A stretch of 64,000 nt of DNA from Rhizophagus clarus (lineage: Eukaryota > Glomeromycota > Glomeromycetes > Glomerales > Glomeraceae), in the NCBI GenBank assembly GCA_015698045.1, contig BLAL01000193.1, positions 434,001-498,000 of the forward strand, written 5' to 3'. Numbering within the stretch: the first letter of the stretch is position 1; each line of letters starts with the position of its first letter. Below, in pieces: positions 47,868-60,113 of the stretch. Both the position numbers and the translations under genes were made by a program. The notes under the pieces were generated by a model. It was given only the letters and a program-made list of their open reading frames with translations. It did no database searches and was not told the origin of the DNA.

Positions 47868-49325
47868 TTAAAAATATACGGAATCATGTTTAAAATCTTT
47901 AATTACTCCATCAATTTTATATTTGATAATCAATTTCATATAAGGATCACTTTTATAAATAGGATCATATGAACGTATGGAAATTGCAGGTCTACCTCTC
48001 CATTTTTCTAAAAATTCTTCCAGATTTTTTAAAGAAAATTGAAAATAATCAAAAAATCTGATTTCTCTTAAATTAATTGGTGCTGATCTGATTAAAATAT
48101 TTAATAATTCTTTACCAGTTTCTTCATTATTAGTAGTATTTGGTATCATTATTAATAAAGATTTTAAATTTTGACAAATATTTAATAACTTTTCAAATTC
48201 TTTAAAATGTTCGGTTGAAGAAGAAAATGCAAGTGATAAATATTCAATTAAAGGACAATTTTTATAAATTTTTTGAATAAAAATGAGAGAATCTTCATAA
48301 AACTTATTCTCATGATCACATAAATAATAATCATAATATTTAAAAATGATTTTCTTTAAATATCCTCCACTATTACCAATTATATTAGAAATTGAATTTA
48401 ATGAAATACAATCTATATTAAAGATTTCAAGTTCATGATAAATCAATTTTTTTAATTGATTATCAGAGAAATTAATAAAAAAATTATTAATTTTTAAAGA
48501 TTTTAATTTATAAAGTTTTGTGAGAACATTTTGTAAAAATGTATATTCATGATAATCAATAAAAGTTATTATTAAATGATTAAGAACCTCCGCTTTTTTC
48601 GCTAATGCAAGAATGATTTCTTCATAAGGATTTTCTATAAAATTATAATCCTCAAAATAATCAACATTATCTTTCCATTCAAAATATTTTAAATTTCTTT
48701 GAATTTCAATAAATTTAACCATCCCTCGATTAACTTTAACGTATTTGTTTATAATTATAAGCCTTTGTATATATTGACAAAATCGGGATAATCCATAAAA
48801 ATATGAAGGTTCAATAGAAGTGTCACATCTTAATTCACAAAGTGATTCAAGGTTTGTTTTTGCTTCCGGAAAATAAAATATTTGATGATTTATTGATCCA
48901 AGATCCAAAGAATTCAATCCAGGACATTTCCTCATCAAAAGATGATAAAATTCTTGTTGCAAAAGAAATTGATCATATAAATCTCGAGATCCTATAGAAA
49001 TTATAGAATTCAAAACGTCTATATTAATACTCCTACAGAAAGATAAATAATCATACAAAAGCGATTGGTGTGAAACTGAAGGTAAAAGAATTTCTTGACT
49101 TGCTAAAAATTCTTTAATATCATCAGGTAAACAGGAAGCAATAATTATAAATAAATAAATCTTATTATGATAATCAATATCATATCGCCAAGGATTCTTC
49201 CACAAAATTGGAATGACAGTTTCGCACCAAAGCTTGTTAACCATTAGACATGAAAAAAGTGATCTTGAATCTTCTTGTAATTCTTCAAAAATCAATAAAA
49301 GTATGTCTTTACTAATATTTATCAT
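47868..49325 (-). CDS. F-box protein with leucine-rich repeats
   Basis: Single exon of 485 residues. The N-terminal F-box reads ISKDILLLIFEELQED, then SCLMVNKLWCETVIPILWKN. This is the SKP1-binding segment of SCF ubiquitin-ligase receptors. The remainder has degenerate leucine-rich repeats (for example CPGLNSLDLGSINHQ and CQNLKSLLIMIP) that would form the target-binding surface. The only early Met is at 49325, three residues before the F-box helix. It is a paralogue of the gene at 18591-20057, with the same length and layout, but the repeats have diverged widely, as expected of target-binding surfaces. The target is unknown. Confidence 0.88.
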   Translation of the reverse strand: MINISKDILLLIFEELQEDSRSLFSCLMVNKLWCETVIPILWKNPWRYDIDYHNKIYLFIIIASCLPDDIKEFLASQEILLPSVSHQSLLYDYLSFCRSINIDVLNSIISIGSRDLYDQFLLQQEFYHLLMRKCPGLNSLDLGSINHQIFYFPEAKTNLESLCELRCDTSIEPSYFYGLSRFCQYIQRLIIINKYVKVNRGMVKFIEIQRNLKYFEWKDNVDYFEDYNFIENPYEEIILALAKKAEVLNHLIITFIDYHEYTFLQNVLTKLYKLKSLKINNFFINFSDNQLKKLIYHELEIFNIDCISLNSISNIIGNSGGYLKKIIFKYYDYYLCDHENKFYEDSLIFIQKIYKNCPLIEYLSLAFSSSTEHFKEFEKLLNICQNLKSLLIMIPNTTNNEETGKELLNILIRSAPINLREIRFFDYFQFSLKNLEEFLEKWRGRPAISIRSYDPIYKSDPYMKLIIKYKIDGVIKDFKHDSVYF

Positions 49326-49822
49326 ATTTTCTATTAAATAATAAAAAAAAAAAAATGTAGTAATTTTTGCGATATAAAATCAATTTAAATGGAAAAAAAA
49401 CTCCGAAATTTTGTGTTATGAATGAAAGCTAAAATTGTATTCAAACTCCCAAACTGGATTATTCCGTACGACCGACATGTCGATCAAATAATGTTTCACA
49501 AGCTACAAACAATATACTTTAAATAATTTGAATATTTTTGAAAGAGGTGATTAAAAAAAAAAAGGTCACATTAATTAACCTTCCTTTTCATTTTATCGGC
49601 CAACTTTTTTTATTCAACGATTGATAATAACGGTAATTACGTCTTTTCAGTAAATGTGATGAAATAATCGATAACGCAAATAACATAAATTAATATGTAT
49701 TTTATCGTATATTTACCTGAATTCCATAATATTCATGATGAAAAAAATTTCTTGCCAAAGCATGTATAAACTGAAAAAAATTCATTACACAGTATTTTTA
49801 TATCAAAAAGACGCCAATTAAT
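49326..49822. other. Upstream of the F-box gene
   Basis: AT-rich; an A run immediately precedes the F-box start. No other feature seen. Confidence 0.45.
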
Positions 49823-49825
49823 TAA

Positions 49826-49974
49826 GGAAAGTATATTGGATAATATCATTTTATTACCCTTTACTGCAGGATGATTTTAATCACGTACAAGTTACAACCA
49901 ATTATTTATCTTTATAAATGTGTAACCTATGATCTTTGCATACCCACCCCCTAAAATAACATACGTCCCTATTC
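49826..49974. mobile_element. Diverged copy of a PIF/Harbinger-like MITE
   Basis: A 149-bp segment flanked by TAA at 49823-49825 and 49975-49977. It aligns along its length, with many changes, with the element at 54373-54534: ggaaagtatattggataata at the left, and 'ctaaaataacatacgtcccta' before the right TAA, against 'aatatatgtcccta' in the better copy. The middle carries a similar 'cacgt' segment. It is older than the 54.4-kb copy. Confidence 0.55.
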
Positions 49975-49977
49975 TAA

Positions 49978-51423
49978 GCCATTTTTGTATTCATTGCACA
50001 ACGTGTACAACGCTTGTCAGGGGCTGTGTACTAACTACTTAGTCATCCCAAATATAACTTTTAAACGATCGAATAAACAAATAAAAATATTAACGATTAT
50101 ATAATTGGTATTAGCAAGTATTAATTTAGCGATGTTTAAAAAATATTAATAAAAATAATAAAAATATATCTAAATAGATAACCAAAAAATAATAACTTAT
50201 CTCGGAAGTTCATTTCACCTGCAAAACGAGAAATTATATTACGGAAATAACTAATTTATTTTTTTTTTTTTTTTCATTTTTTTTTTGTTACATACTGTGA
50301 ATATTTATATTCGATGAAATTATAAAATGAACTATATAAGTATTTAGGAAATACATCTCACATTCTCAACGTTTTTTAAAAAGAAGGTTTCACAAATTTT
50401 ACCAATCAACTGAATATGAATTCATATTTGGTATAACGATCTTGTTAATGTACTGTATGTTGTAAACATGCGGCGGCTCAACCGCAGTTACATTTGGTAA
50501 AAGTGTAATAAAAAGAATAATCTTTTGAATTCAGAATTAAAGAAATTCGAGCTTCATTAAATATCTTTCTTGGTGTCAAATTCAAGAATTCTCTAACCAA
50601 TCTAATTCATTCAAATATTACATAGTTAATCCCAAATAACCAATCAATTTAGAACCATGCTATACCCATCTTCGGATAAAATGAAGATCCCTAAACAAAT
50701 AAATCAAAATCCAGTTTGTCATGGAACCTAATCACATGACAATCATTTTATACATCTAAAAATATTGTCTACTTAACTAATAAATTAAAAATATATAATT
50801 CCTTGGAAATTTGCCTTTACAATGTCCCAATACCGTCAACGCCTCAATGGCTAGACTTTATGTCCTCATTGAAATTCGATTTTAGCTAAAGTGATCCACC
50901 TAAAAGATTTTATTGTAAAGAATGTTTTCTCGTTATATAATTCCAGTGAAAATGATGGTATAAAACAAATTGGTGAAGGTGGACTTTCCAAACAACATGG
51001 ATCGGTGGCATATTATTATTACTAAGAAAAAGGATAGTTGGATGAAATAAGAACCAAACCCTATAAAAATTGCATATGTCAAATATGTCAGAATGGGAAT
51101 ATTATTCATACGTGCTTCTTTATTTAGTTAATGTTTAAAAATTAAATAAATTTTTAGTGTTAATAATAGCTTAAAACATTGGAATTTGAATTAAATATAC
51201 TCGCATCTTTATACTGAAATTATATTATCTGATATTATTTGTTCCTATGTTTCAGATTTTAAATTATTTTGGCCATCAAAAAAACAAAAACCAATTAATA
51301 GAATGTATGGTGTTATTGCTCTAGAAGTTACATTAAATTTACATGCCAATTTGTAGGCAATCTACAGTATGTACCAAAATTACAATAGTTTTCAGTCTCT
51401 TTATATTTCTTAATACAATAATT
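49978..51423. other. Intergenic, no gene seen
   Basis: AT-rich, with a T run at 50258-50287. Pieces near 50860-51010 look faintly protein-like but carry no motif. Confidence 0.45.
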
Positions 51424-51593
51424 GTCCGGAGCGAAGCGAAGGACTATATATGTTTATGAAAGGTGATGATTAATTAAGGTCACGTGGCGATATCGCACAC
51501 GTTACGTCACTTAAATTTGTGCTACATTAGTAAACAAAGGCAAAAAACAAAATTGCAATGTAACAACAACAAAATAGATATTTCGCTCCGGAC
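51424..51593. mobile_element. Short inverted-repeat element
   Basis: 170 bp bounded by gtccggagcgaa at the left and its exact complement ttcgctccggac at the right. The left end also holds an internal fold (gtcc...ggac). A GC-richer centre includes tcacgtgg. No target duplication is evident. Perhaps a MITE; no coding. Confidence 0.55.
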
Positions 51594-52237
51594 TCCTAAC
51601 GGTTTCCGTTTCCCTAGTATACAGTATATTTGTAACCTAAACTATGTATGATTACTATCCAAGTAAACAAAATAAAATCAAAAAGCATGCCATACATATA
51701 GCTATAATTTTTAATGTAAAAAAAAGATATTTTTTGGAATATACTAAATATTTACAATTTAATGACCGGTTTTCTTTATCGACTTTTTTACATGTAAAAC
51801 TGAGGTCCGAAAAACCGATAATCGAACAAACGGTAGAAAACAGGTATGATCGGTTGTACTGAACTTCTGGCATCCATATTTGAGACTACCTTTTTTCTTG
51901 TATTATATATTAGGAAAGAAATTGTAGTTAATGGGATGGTTTCAATGAAGACCTAAATAAAATGGTACAAATGTAGGTTACGTTGTACCTGTTTTACATG
52001 CCACCGCATCTATAGAATTCTTCATTGGAATTCTTGTAAAAAATCTGTTCGAAAAATTCCTTCCAAGTTACAGTTCTAGATTAGTTATTTAGACTTTCTT
52101 AACATTCTACAGGAATTGTATTTTTATTTTTATGGAATTTTCTGAAATCAGATAAAAACCCCTAGCTTGAAAATAAAGTATAAATATAGACGTTTAACCT
52201 TAAGAAAATGTGTCAAGCTCTGTTTAAAAAAATAACA
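51594..52237. other. Upstream region of the kinase gene
   Basis: AT-rich. Open stretches on both strands at 51644-51873 mirror each other and have no motif. Confidence 0.45.
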
Positions 52238-54245
52238 ATGAATCAATTGACAAGTCAAAAACTTAAAATTGAATTTTTAATATCAGACAACACGTCTTTA
52301 TGTCTTCCGACACAAAAAACAATTAAACCAAAATACAAACGTAAAATAAAGATATTGTGCAATGAATGTAATCGACAAAGAAAAGTTTTAAATGAAAGCC
52401 AACAGATTTGCGACGGTTGTTGTAAAGCGAAATCAGTATATATACCAAGTGGGAACAAAGTTATTGATGATTTTATCAAGCACACACACATTAAGAGTAA
52501 TAGATTAGTTGGAAAAATGGAGTTTGTACCTTATGACCGATTCAAAGATGTAAAATTTATTGCTGAAGGAGGGTTTAGCACTGTTTATAAGGCGATTTGG
52601 ATTGATGGACCAATTAGTGGTTGGAGCAAGAAAAAACAAAATTATATCCGTTATTCAACTACACAAAATTATGAAGTCGTTCTTAAAAAGCTTAATAATT
52701 CTAAAGACGTCACATCTAAGGAGTTGAATGAGGTAATTATTATTGATTATTAAATATGAGTTAAGTAATTAATAAATTTTTTTTATTTTAGCTCAAGGTA
52801 TTTCACGAATATTCCTTCAAATGGAAAACGATAAAAAATAAAGATTATTCCCGTCGTATTTATTCCAACAATGTTAGTAAATATTTTGGAATTACCCAAG
52901 AACCCGTTAATAAAGATATCATGATTATAATGCCATATTACAAATCAGGTGATTTGATAAAATATATGACAAATTTTTATGATATTTCTTGGGAAACAAA
53001 ATTGAATAAATTAATCGGAATAATAGGTGGACTTAAAAGTATACACAAAGCAAATATAATACACAGAGATTTTCACAGTGGAAATATCTTTTTTGGTAAA
53101 ATACATGGAAGAGATTCTGCATTTGTAGGTGATTTGGGAATAAGTAAATCAGCAACTGAATCTACAAATGATAATAATAATGAGACTTATGGTATCATTC
53201 CTTATATGGCACCAGAGATTTTTAAAGGACAGAAATATACAAAAGCATCAGATATATATAGTCTTGGAATGATTATGTGGGAATTAATGACAGGTAGAAG
53301 ACCTTTTTGGGATAGAAATCATGATATAGAACTTATAATTGAAATATGTGATGGTTTAAGACCACCTATTGTTACAAATGCACCTAAAGGATATATTGAA
53401 TTAATGAAAGAATGTTGGCATGAAGATCCTAACAAAAGACCAGTAGCTATTGATATATATGATAGAATTGATATTATGCGTTATGGAACAAATCCTGAAA
53501 TTATAAAGTCATCAGATATTGGACCTGTAACAACAAATAATCTAGATGCTATTTATAGGAGTAGACCTTTAAGTGGTATGATTCAATCTGCAATGTTTAC
53601 AATGTCTACAAGAAGTTTAAAAAGTTATTCTATAACTACAGGAGTTGGTAAATACAGTTCCAAATGCTTTTATTCTAATTAAAAAAAAAATAATAATACC
53701 GTACTCCATTACTATTTAGATGTATTTCGTCATCATCGACAAAACGATATCTTTTTTAATGGTAATTATTTATTTAATGTTATTGTCTGATATTTCTAAA
53801 TAATATTAACAAGTTCCTTTATAAGGTAAAAGAAAGTATGACGACGACGAACAAATCGAAAAAAGTTTTAATAAAGGTATGATAAAATTCAAAATTTTTT
53901 TACACGTGATTTAAAACAATATTTATTAAATAATAAAACCATTTCAGATAAAAATATTAAAAAGATTAGGTTAATCGAAAATGAAAATAATGGTAAAATA
54001 CTCTTCATTTATAATAAATACAACTTATTATTAATTTAATTAAATTTTTTTGTTTTCATTTAGATTATATTACAAAAGAAGTTGAATTGGATATTGACAT
54101 GGATTCTAAACAATATAATGAAGGTAAGTAAAATATAGTACTTTAAAATATTTGTAACATATTAAACTTTTAACCTAATTTCTTTTAACTTAAAATTATA
54201 GAGTATACTACACATGAAATTGATTTTGATATTCAAACTTATTAG
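52238..54245 (+). CDS. TKL-type protein kinase, six exons
   Basis: Exons 52238-52732, 52792-53647, 53826-53876, 53948-53992, 54064-54123, 54202-54245 give 516 residues without a stop. The last four introns are phase 1. The start at 52238 (MNQLTSQK) matches that of the 36.0-kb pseudogene; an in-frame ATG at 52208 would add ten residues. Residues 45-70 hold two Cys pairs (CNEC, CDGCC), a possible zinc knuckle. The kinase domain follows: MEFVPYDRFKDV, Gly loop AEGGFSTVYKA at about 109, ATP-binding Lys in VVLKK at about 150, HRDFHSGN at 256, DLG (not DFG) at 279, MAPE at 304, and a CWHEDPNKRP C-lobe end. The exons after 53826 encode a short acidic tail. Targets are unknown. The domain is complete, so activity is likely. 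Confidence 0.9.
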
Positions 54246-54372
54246 TAACGTAACCAACCAATTTTTAATTTATCAATTGTACATTGAATTACAAATTATA
54301 TTTATTAGTGTAACAAATGCAGCAAATTCAATAAACTTTAATTTAAAAGAAATAACATACAATTAATAGTAA

Positions 54373-54534
54373 GGGCAGTGACATATATTAGCTAATATTT
54401 TAGGGGGTGAGGGGTAAGCGAAAATCTTAGGTTACACGATTTTTTAAAAAAAATGATTGATTGCACGTGACCAAGATATCTTACCTGGGGGTGGGGTAAG
54501 CAAAAAAAATATTAGCTAATATATGTCCCTACCC
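54373..54534. mobile_element. PIF/Harbinger-like MITE
   Basis: 162 bp flanked by TAA at 54370-54372 and 54535-54537. The left end gggcagtgacatatattagc and the complement of the right end gggtagggacatatattagc are inverted repeats running about 28 bp, followed by mirrored 'gggggtg' words. A 3-bp TAA duplication with GGG termini is typical of PIF/Harbinger. It has no coding capacity. Confidence 0.75.
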
Positions 54535-54639
54535 TAACGTACAGCAATCATGAATTCAAATTATAAGATTAAAATTGGTTTTGAATCTTACATTGTTCAT
54601 ATATTATTTACCTATCTACTCGAAATTTTCAAATTTTAA

Positions 54640-56125
54640 ACTTATTTGGAATATTATGAAAAAAGAGCACAAAAAAAAAACAATGTACACTATGAAGCTA
54701 CGTGTCCATTTTGCAAAATAAAATGGTCAGAAAGCCACAAAAAAATGGAAACGCATCTAGCAAATGAATATTTACAATGTCCTGAAGAAATATCAAGATA
54801 TTGACGTGAAAGAGTAGCTAATCGACAAACAAGTTATACTCATTTATTTTACCGCAACTGCCTAACCAAATAACCGATCATATTGGTCAGTCTATTATTT
54901 AGGATCATGCTGATTTTGGCGGACTGATATTTTTTGTTAATGGATAAATAATTGATATTTTGTTATTTAATGGCTTAATATCAGATATTTTTACAATTAA
55001 ACAACCAATTATCAGATATTTTGGCAATAACAGTAAATATAATAATAGCATGATCTTTCTGACTGACGCAATAACTATTATTTATTCATTTGAAAAATCT
55101 TTACCTAAACTTATTGACAGAAAAATTCTAAAAGCTTGGGTTATGGTTGGTATCCTATATAATGTAATCGAAGGTTATTTACCACCATCACGGACTACTC
55201 TTTCTGGACGTCTTATTGATGATGAACATTTTCAAGTAAAGGAGGCTATTTATGATGATTTAGAGCGATCTAACCATCTTACGTTAGGTAAATATAATTT
55301 AATAAGTTACAAAGTAGTGAATTTTATTGAATTTAAAGGTAATTTTTTAACTTTATTTCTTATAACGCTTGACTGATGGTCTATTCCTCAAATGAAATCA
55401 ATTTACAATTGTATCGTTACAACTTACAACTGATACTCGAATAAAACACTTTTAAAATTGTTTTACGTGATTATTCATCAGATTCACACACAAGTGAATT
55501 TTTAACGAATGAAATTGGTATTATTGAGCATCTTGATAAGTGATAAGTATGTTGCACTTGTTGCCACTTACCAACAATGCTTCTAATTATCAACTTTCTG
55601 AATGTGGAAAAGTTAACCGGTATTTTGACACATCACATTCCAATAGTCCTCTTTTAAGGCAAGGATTTGTTAATATGAAAATTAAAGAAAACGGATTACA
55701 AACTTGGGTAAAACCATATTGGTGATCTTTATACATGACAATGGATGTTTTACTTAGAGCTTGGATTGGATAAGTAAACGTCTAAGCGATCCCTGAAGAT
55801 CTCAAAAATTCCGTACGTGAAAAATACCAACCACCATCGCTTGAAATTGAAAATGGGGAAGTTGTACTCACTTTTGTTCTTTATGTGGAAAAGATACTTG
55901 TACGCTCAAGGAATTTGGCTAATTCAAAAAATTTCGTATTTCACCAAAAGATCCTCAAAAACCATCTGGTATATGGAGATACGCCCAAGTAAGAAGTGCA
56001 ATAAAGTTATCGAAGCTTTCTTTTCTTCAGATGTTTAAGGAAAGGGATCGCAAGGAGAAGATTATGCAACGCTTATGAAAGCAATAGTATTATTGGAAGA
56101 GACTCTTATTAAACAAGAAGGTAAG
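54640..56125 (+). pseudogene. hAT-type transposase relic
   Basis: It begins with a BED zinc-finger-like piece: CPFCKIKW, then HKKMETHLANEYLQCPEE (about 54707-54800). A Cys expected after ETHLAN appears as Tyr. Next is an open stretch to 55376 with KSLPKLIDRKILKAWVMVGI and PPSRTTLSGRLIDDEHF, typical of fungal hAT transposases with a DUF659-like core. Broken pieces of the catalytic region follow: FDTSHSNSPLLRQGFVNMK and WVKPYW (55620-55725), then LMKAIVLLEETLIKQEG at about 56073-56120. Stops and frameshifts throughout show that it is dead. No terminal repeats were found. It may represent the class that once mobilised the hAT MITEs at 30.7 and 33.7 kb, but their ends cannot be compared. Confidence 0.75.
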
Positions 56126-58360
56126 ACAACCAAAACCACCGACTAGGCAACGAGCCTGGCAAATGTTCTGAAGAAACTTCCATATACGCGCAGGTATAAC
56201 AGTCATTGAGTTTTACCCAATAGTTATTTATCAATAACAAGTTAGGTGCCTGGACCGAGGACTTGGAGTGGGAAGAATCCAATTAGGAGTTACTTCACTT
56301 ACAAAATAAAAAACACACCTTTTTCTTTAAATCACCAAATCTAATGATAACCCAACCCATTGAAATCTCACGCTTTCAGGCTCAATCAGTCATTGCATAC
56401 TAATGTTTCATTCCCCCCTTCTTTAGGCGTATCTTCGACTCTCTTGGACTTGGATCTTGATAGAGAGAATTTTTTTTGATGTTTCTTTAACGGAAAATCT
56501 CATTAACGTTTCATTTAGATTGCCTGTTTTCGGGATTGACGCGTCCCGTTAGATGTAGTAATTTAAGAAACTAAAACTCTCGTTTTCTCAAACATATTAC
56601 ATAATTTCAACGAAATCCGTATTAAAATAACCTCGAAAGAACCACCTAAAATGAGATAAAGAGAACTGTTAGTAAAAAGTTGTTAAGTTAAAATAATATT
56701 AAAGTAAAAAGACACTCACAGGATTTCCCACGTGTCCAAGAGAAGTTTCTTTAGAGAAATTTTATTGAAAAGAATAGGGAAAAGAGTGAAAGGTGAAAGA
56801 GAAAGAAGGATGTTTGAAACGTCTCTCATTTATTAAACCTCTTTATAAATAAAAATTGATATAAAGTCGTTACGAACGCCCGCATAACTGCCTCCATACT
56901 ACTTCTAGTTTAGAATTCCAAGTGACATAGCTGACGTTATCTACTAAACCTCGGGCAATTAGATAATAGTATCCTGGAAACAATCTTGAAAGATACTTGA
57001 AGGGAGAGAGGTAACTTTATTTGGAACGTTAATAATTCTATTTTTATAAAGAAAAAAATGTTTTTATCTTCTAATTTAAGTGACGTTCTTTCTTTTTTGT
57101 AGGATCGGACTTTCTAGCATGTAATTTCGAAGTGTGTCATTTTTTTTTTTTTTTTAATATAAGACCGTTACTAACGTTTTTTTATTATTACTATTATTAC
57201 TATTTCGTACGAATTGACTTAGACTCATGGTGGATAATTAAGGTTCTTTAATGTTAAAACCGATTATTTATAACATTCTTTTTGTTTTTTTTTTTTAAAT
57301 CAGGTTGGACACTTACTTTTTGGGCCGTCTGGAGATGGTATTTGTATTTCTTTTTTTTTTTGTATGTATTGTTTATCTTGTTTATAATTTTATGACGAAT
57401 TAAGTATATCTGTTAATAATATTCACGTCTAGATTCATAAGCATTAAATTCTGCCAAGGAATTCATATTCAATCTTGTTGGTGTGTATAAGATTGGATAG
57501 GAAGAAAAGATATAAGCCTCTCGGTGAAGTAAGTGATAATTTTGAATAATAATACATTGTTTTCAGAAATACCAATTAACATGAACACAAAATAGATTAA
57601 ATATCATTTAATTGTAAAACATGTAAATGTATTTTTTCTTAAAGTAAATCTCAGAATCTTATGATTTTGAAATTACTAAAGTACACCCAAAATCTTATAT
57701 ATAAAAGCTAACATAGAGTAATGGGATTAAAAATAATTTAGCGGATTCGTACAAAGTACAAGTGCTTCGACAATACTTGTCTTAGTGTACATTTTTATAA
57801 TTTGCATTAGAGTTTCGTTAAATGAAGACGATTTTTCAATATATTATCGGTTTCATTTGGCAGCATGTATTGAAAAAGTTTGATGTGAAATTAATCATTT
57901 GTCACGACCGTATGGTATATATCATTCTGTCTTACTTTGGAAACAACTTTTTCGAAATGATTTGAGTTAGTATTCGACGTTCTCTTTATTATTTTATTAA
58001 TTGAAAAAAATGTCAATCACGCATAGTTCAAAATTTTATCTTCAAATTTATATTTCTATTATTATTTTATTACGTTCAATTATAGCCTGTACTGCAAGGG
58101 ACTTGTAATTACATACATATATAACAAAATTTCTTGGTATAATTTAAAAAAATCATAGATTAAATTAAATAAAAAGAACAAAAAGACAATTATTTTATTG
58201 TGATCGGTATAATAATGAATTAATGAATAAGGTATTATAATAATTTATTAACAATTAAGTTATCTTTTTCGATTATAAATTTGATAATAAGGAAGTCGTC
58301 AACAAAATCCCAAATCTCAAATCCAAAATCTAGATAGTAATCATGAATCTTATAATTTCT
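56126..58360. other. Intergenic, no gene seen
   Basis: AT-rich with poly-T tracts (57139-57157, 57284-57298, 57352-57362). A GC-richer stretch at 56140-56300 follows the hAT relic and may belong to it. No coding motif. Confidence 0.5.
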
Positions 58361-58364
58361 TTAA

Positions 58365-58640
58365 CCTTCGTTGGCATCTGAAGCGAAGGGTGGGGTATTT
58401 TGTTTTGCCATTGGTAGGCAAAATGATTTTGATAAATGAGCAAGATTGTCTTTAGTTTTATAAATTTTAAAGACAATATTGCTCATATAAATTTTAATGT
58501 CCATATTCTTTTAAATCCCGAATCTAGACGAGGGCAAATTTTAAAAATCGTTTTGTTCATCCCCCTTAACCCACGTTGTTGTTGTGTCTGAAGCGAAGTT
58601 TAGGGGTATTTTGTTTTGGCATTGGATGGAAAAGGACAAG
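58365..58640. repeat. Direct repeat pair about 200 bp apart
   Basis: 'tctgaagcgaagggtggggt' with attttgttttgccattgg (58376-58413) recurs as 'tctgaagcgaagtttagggg' with tattttgttttggcattgg (58587-58625). Between them is an inverted pair, 'gagcaagattgtctttag' and 'taaagacaatattgctc', that could form a hairpin. It could be a small element with direct terminal repeats. No coding. Confidence 0.5.
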
Positions 58641-59718
58641 CATCTCAATTCCAAACGTTTCTCCAGTTTACATTCTCATCATTATTAAGTTCTAGATTTA
58701 CCGAGCTTGAGATAAATTCGGGATTAATCAATGTAATAAATGAATCTTTTTGTTCCATTTCTTTTAGAAATACCAAGAACAACTGTTTCTCTAAGACTTT
58801 GGAAATTCTCAGAAAAAAACAGTTTTGATCCATTTGGACAAAGGAAGTTTGAATTAAATATATTTTATTTTAGAGTGAGAAAATATTCGCAATATTATTT
58901 TTGATAGGTAATTTTTATAGTGATATAAAGGTTTTAATGTGGATAAAATTTAATGGGAGGAAATACGAACAAAATCCAATGCATTTATATATTATTTTGT
59001 GTTCATTGTTGACGTAACGCATAAAAAAATGTATTACAGATCATTCCCTTTTTTCGGTGCACAAAAAAGCCAGGGGCTAAGGTTTCAAAATGCTGTTGAT
59101 GGCATTTCATTTCTAACGGTATTTTCATGACTGAACAATAATAAAAAAAAAAAAAAATAATAATAATAAAATACATAAAATCAAACCTTTTTTGGTACAT
59201 ACATTTTAAAATGATTCATCATTTCTATTAAAATAGACATATTTAATTTTTATGGTTCATTGTGCAGTACTTTTAAGTCATCATTCTTTTTTAATTATTC
59301 GGTGAATCTAGAGATAAAATGATTTTAAAAAATGATTGTTATTATTTTTTTTTTTTTATCTTTTATATATACGATACGATATTTAAATGAAAAAAAAAAA
59401 ATTTTTTTTTAATGATAAATTAATAAATAATTTTTTTTAAGTAATCATAAAAATTTTTTCCCGATCTTCGAATCAAATTTCGGATGTATACTGTCATTTA
59501 AAACGTGCATCATATTTATTTTCCTTCATTTTATCATTTTTGTGTGATTTTAAACATAATAATTATATTTGTTTTTTGTTTTAAAGTAAAAAAAAATATA
59601 TATATATATATTCTATTTTTTATTTTATTAAAAAAAAAAAAATTTAGGCCATTATTATTTAGTGACATAACATAATTTATAGGATATAAAATACTGATTC
59701 ATCGAAATTGTAATAAAA
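58641..59718. other. Intergenic, no gene seen
   Basis: AT-rich with many A and T runs. Overlapping open frames on both strands at 58616-58833 lack motifs. Confidence 0.5.
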
Positions 59719-59990
59719 TGAATTCGGGAATATAATTATATATTATTTGTAGTCAAATATTATAATATTAAATCGGGAATATAACTATATATTATTTGTA
59801 AATCATATGTTAAAATTTAAAATTATAATATTAAATGAATCGGGAATATAACTATATATTGTTTGTAATCATATGTCAAAATTACGAATTGGGAATATAA
59901 ATAACTATGTTATTTGTAATTATGCGACAAAGAAATGTCGAAATTAAAATTACAAATCGGGAATATAACTATGTTATTTGTAATTATGAC
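59719..59990. repeat. Tandem repeat, about five units
   Basis: The core 'tcgggaatataactatat' followed by 'attatttgtaatcatatg' recurs at about 59719, 59773, 59839, 59886 and 59957. Unit length drifts between about 47 and 70 bp. AT-rich minisatellite. Confidence 0.75.
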
Positions 59991-60044
59991 AAAAAAAAAA
60001 ATAAATTTAAAACGAAAAAAAAAGAGAACTAAAAAAACGAGTGT

Positions 60045-60113
60045 AATAGTAATCTTTACGAAGAAATGTAATAGCAATCTTTACGAAGAGAATATCTCGT
60101 AAAGATTACTATT
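60045..60113. repeat. Perfect 17-bp-arm inverted repeat
   Basis: aatagtaatctttacga at 60045-60061 and its exact complement at 60097-60113. A further direct copy with one change (aatagcaatctttacga) lies between them, so two alternative hairpins are possible. Confidence 0.75.

Noticed and set aside
51644-51873. Mirrored open frames upstream of the kinase
   Set aside because: Short, on both strands over the same bases, no recognisable motif.
52208-52237. Upstream in-frame ATG as kinase start
   Set aside because: The pseudogene paralogue starts at the position equivalent to 52238; the extra ten residues have no counterpart.
58616-58833. Overlapping plus and minus open frames with mixed composition
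   Set aside because: They mirror each other, have no motif, and no splice or leader context.
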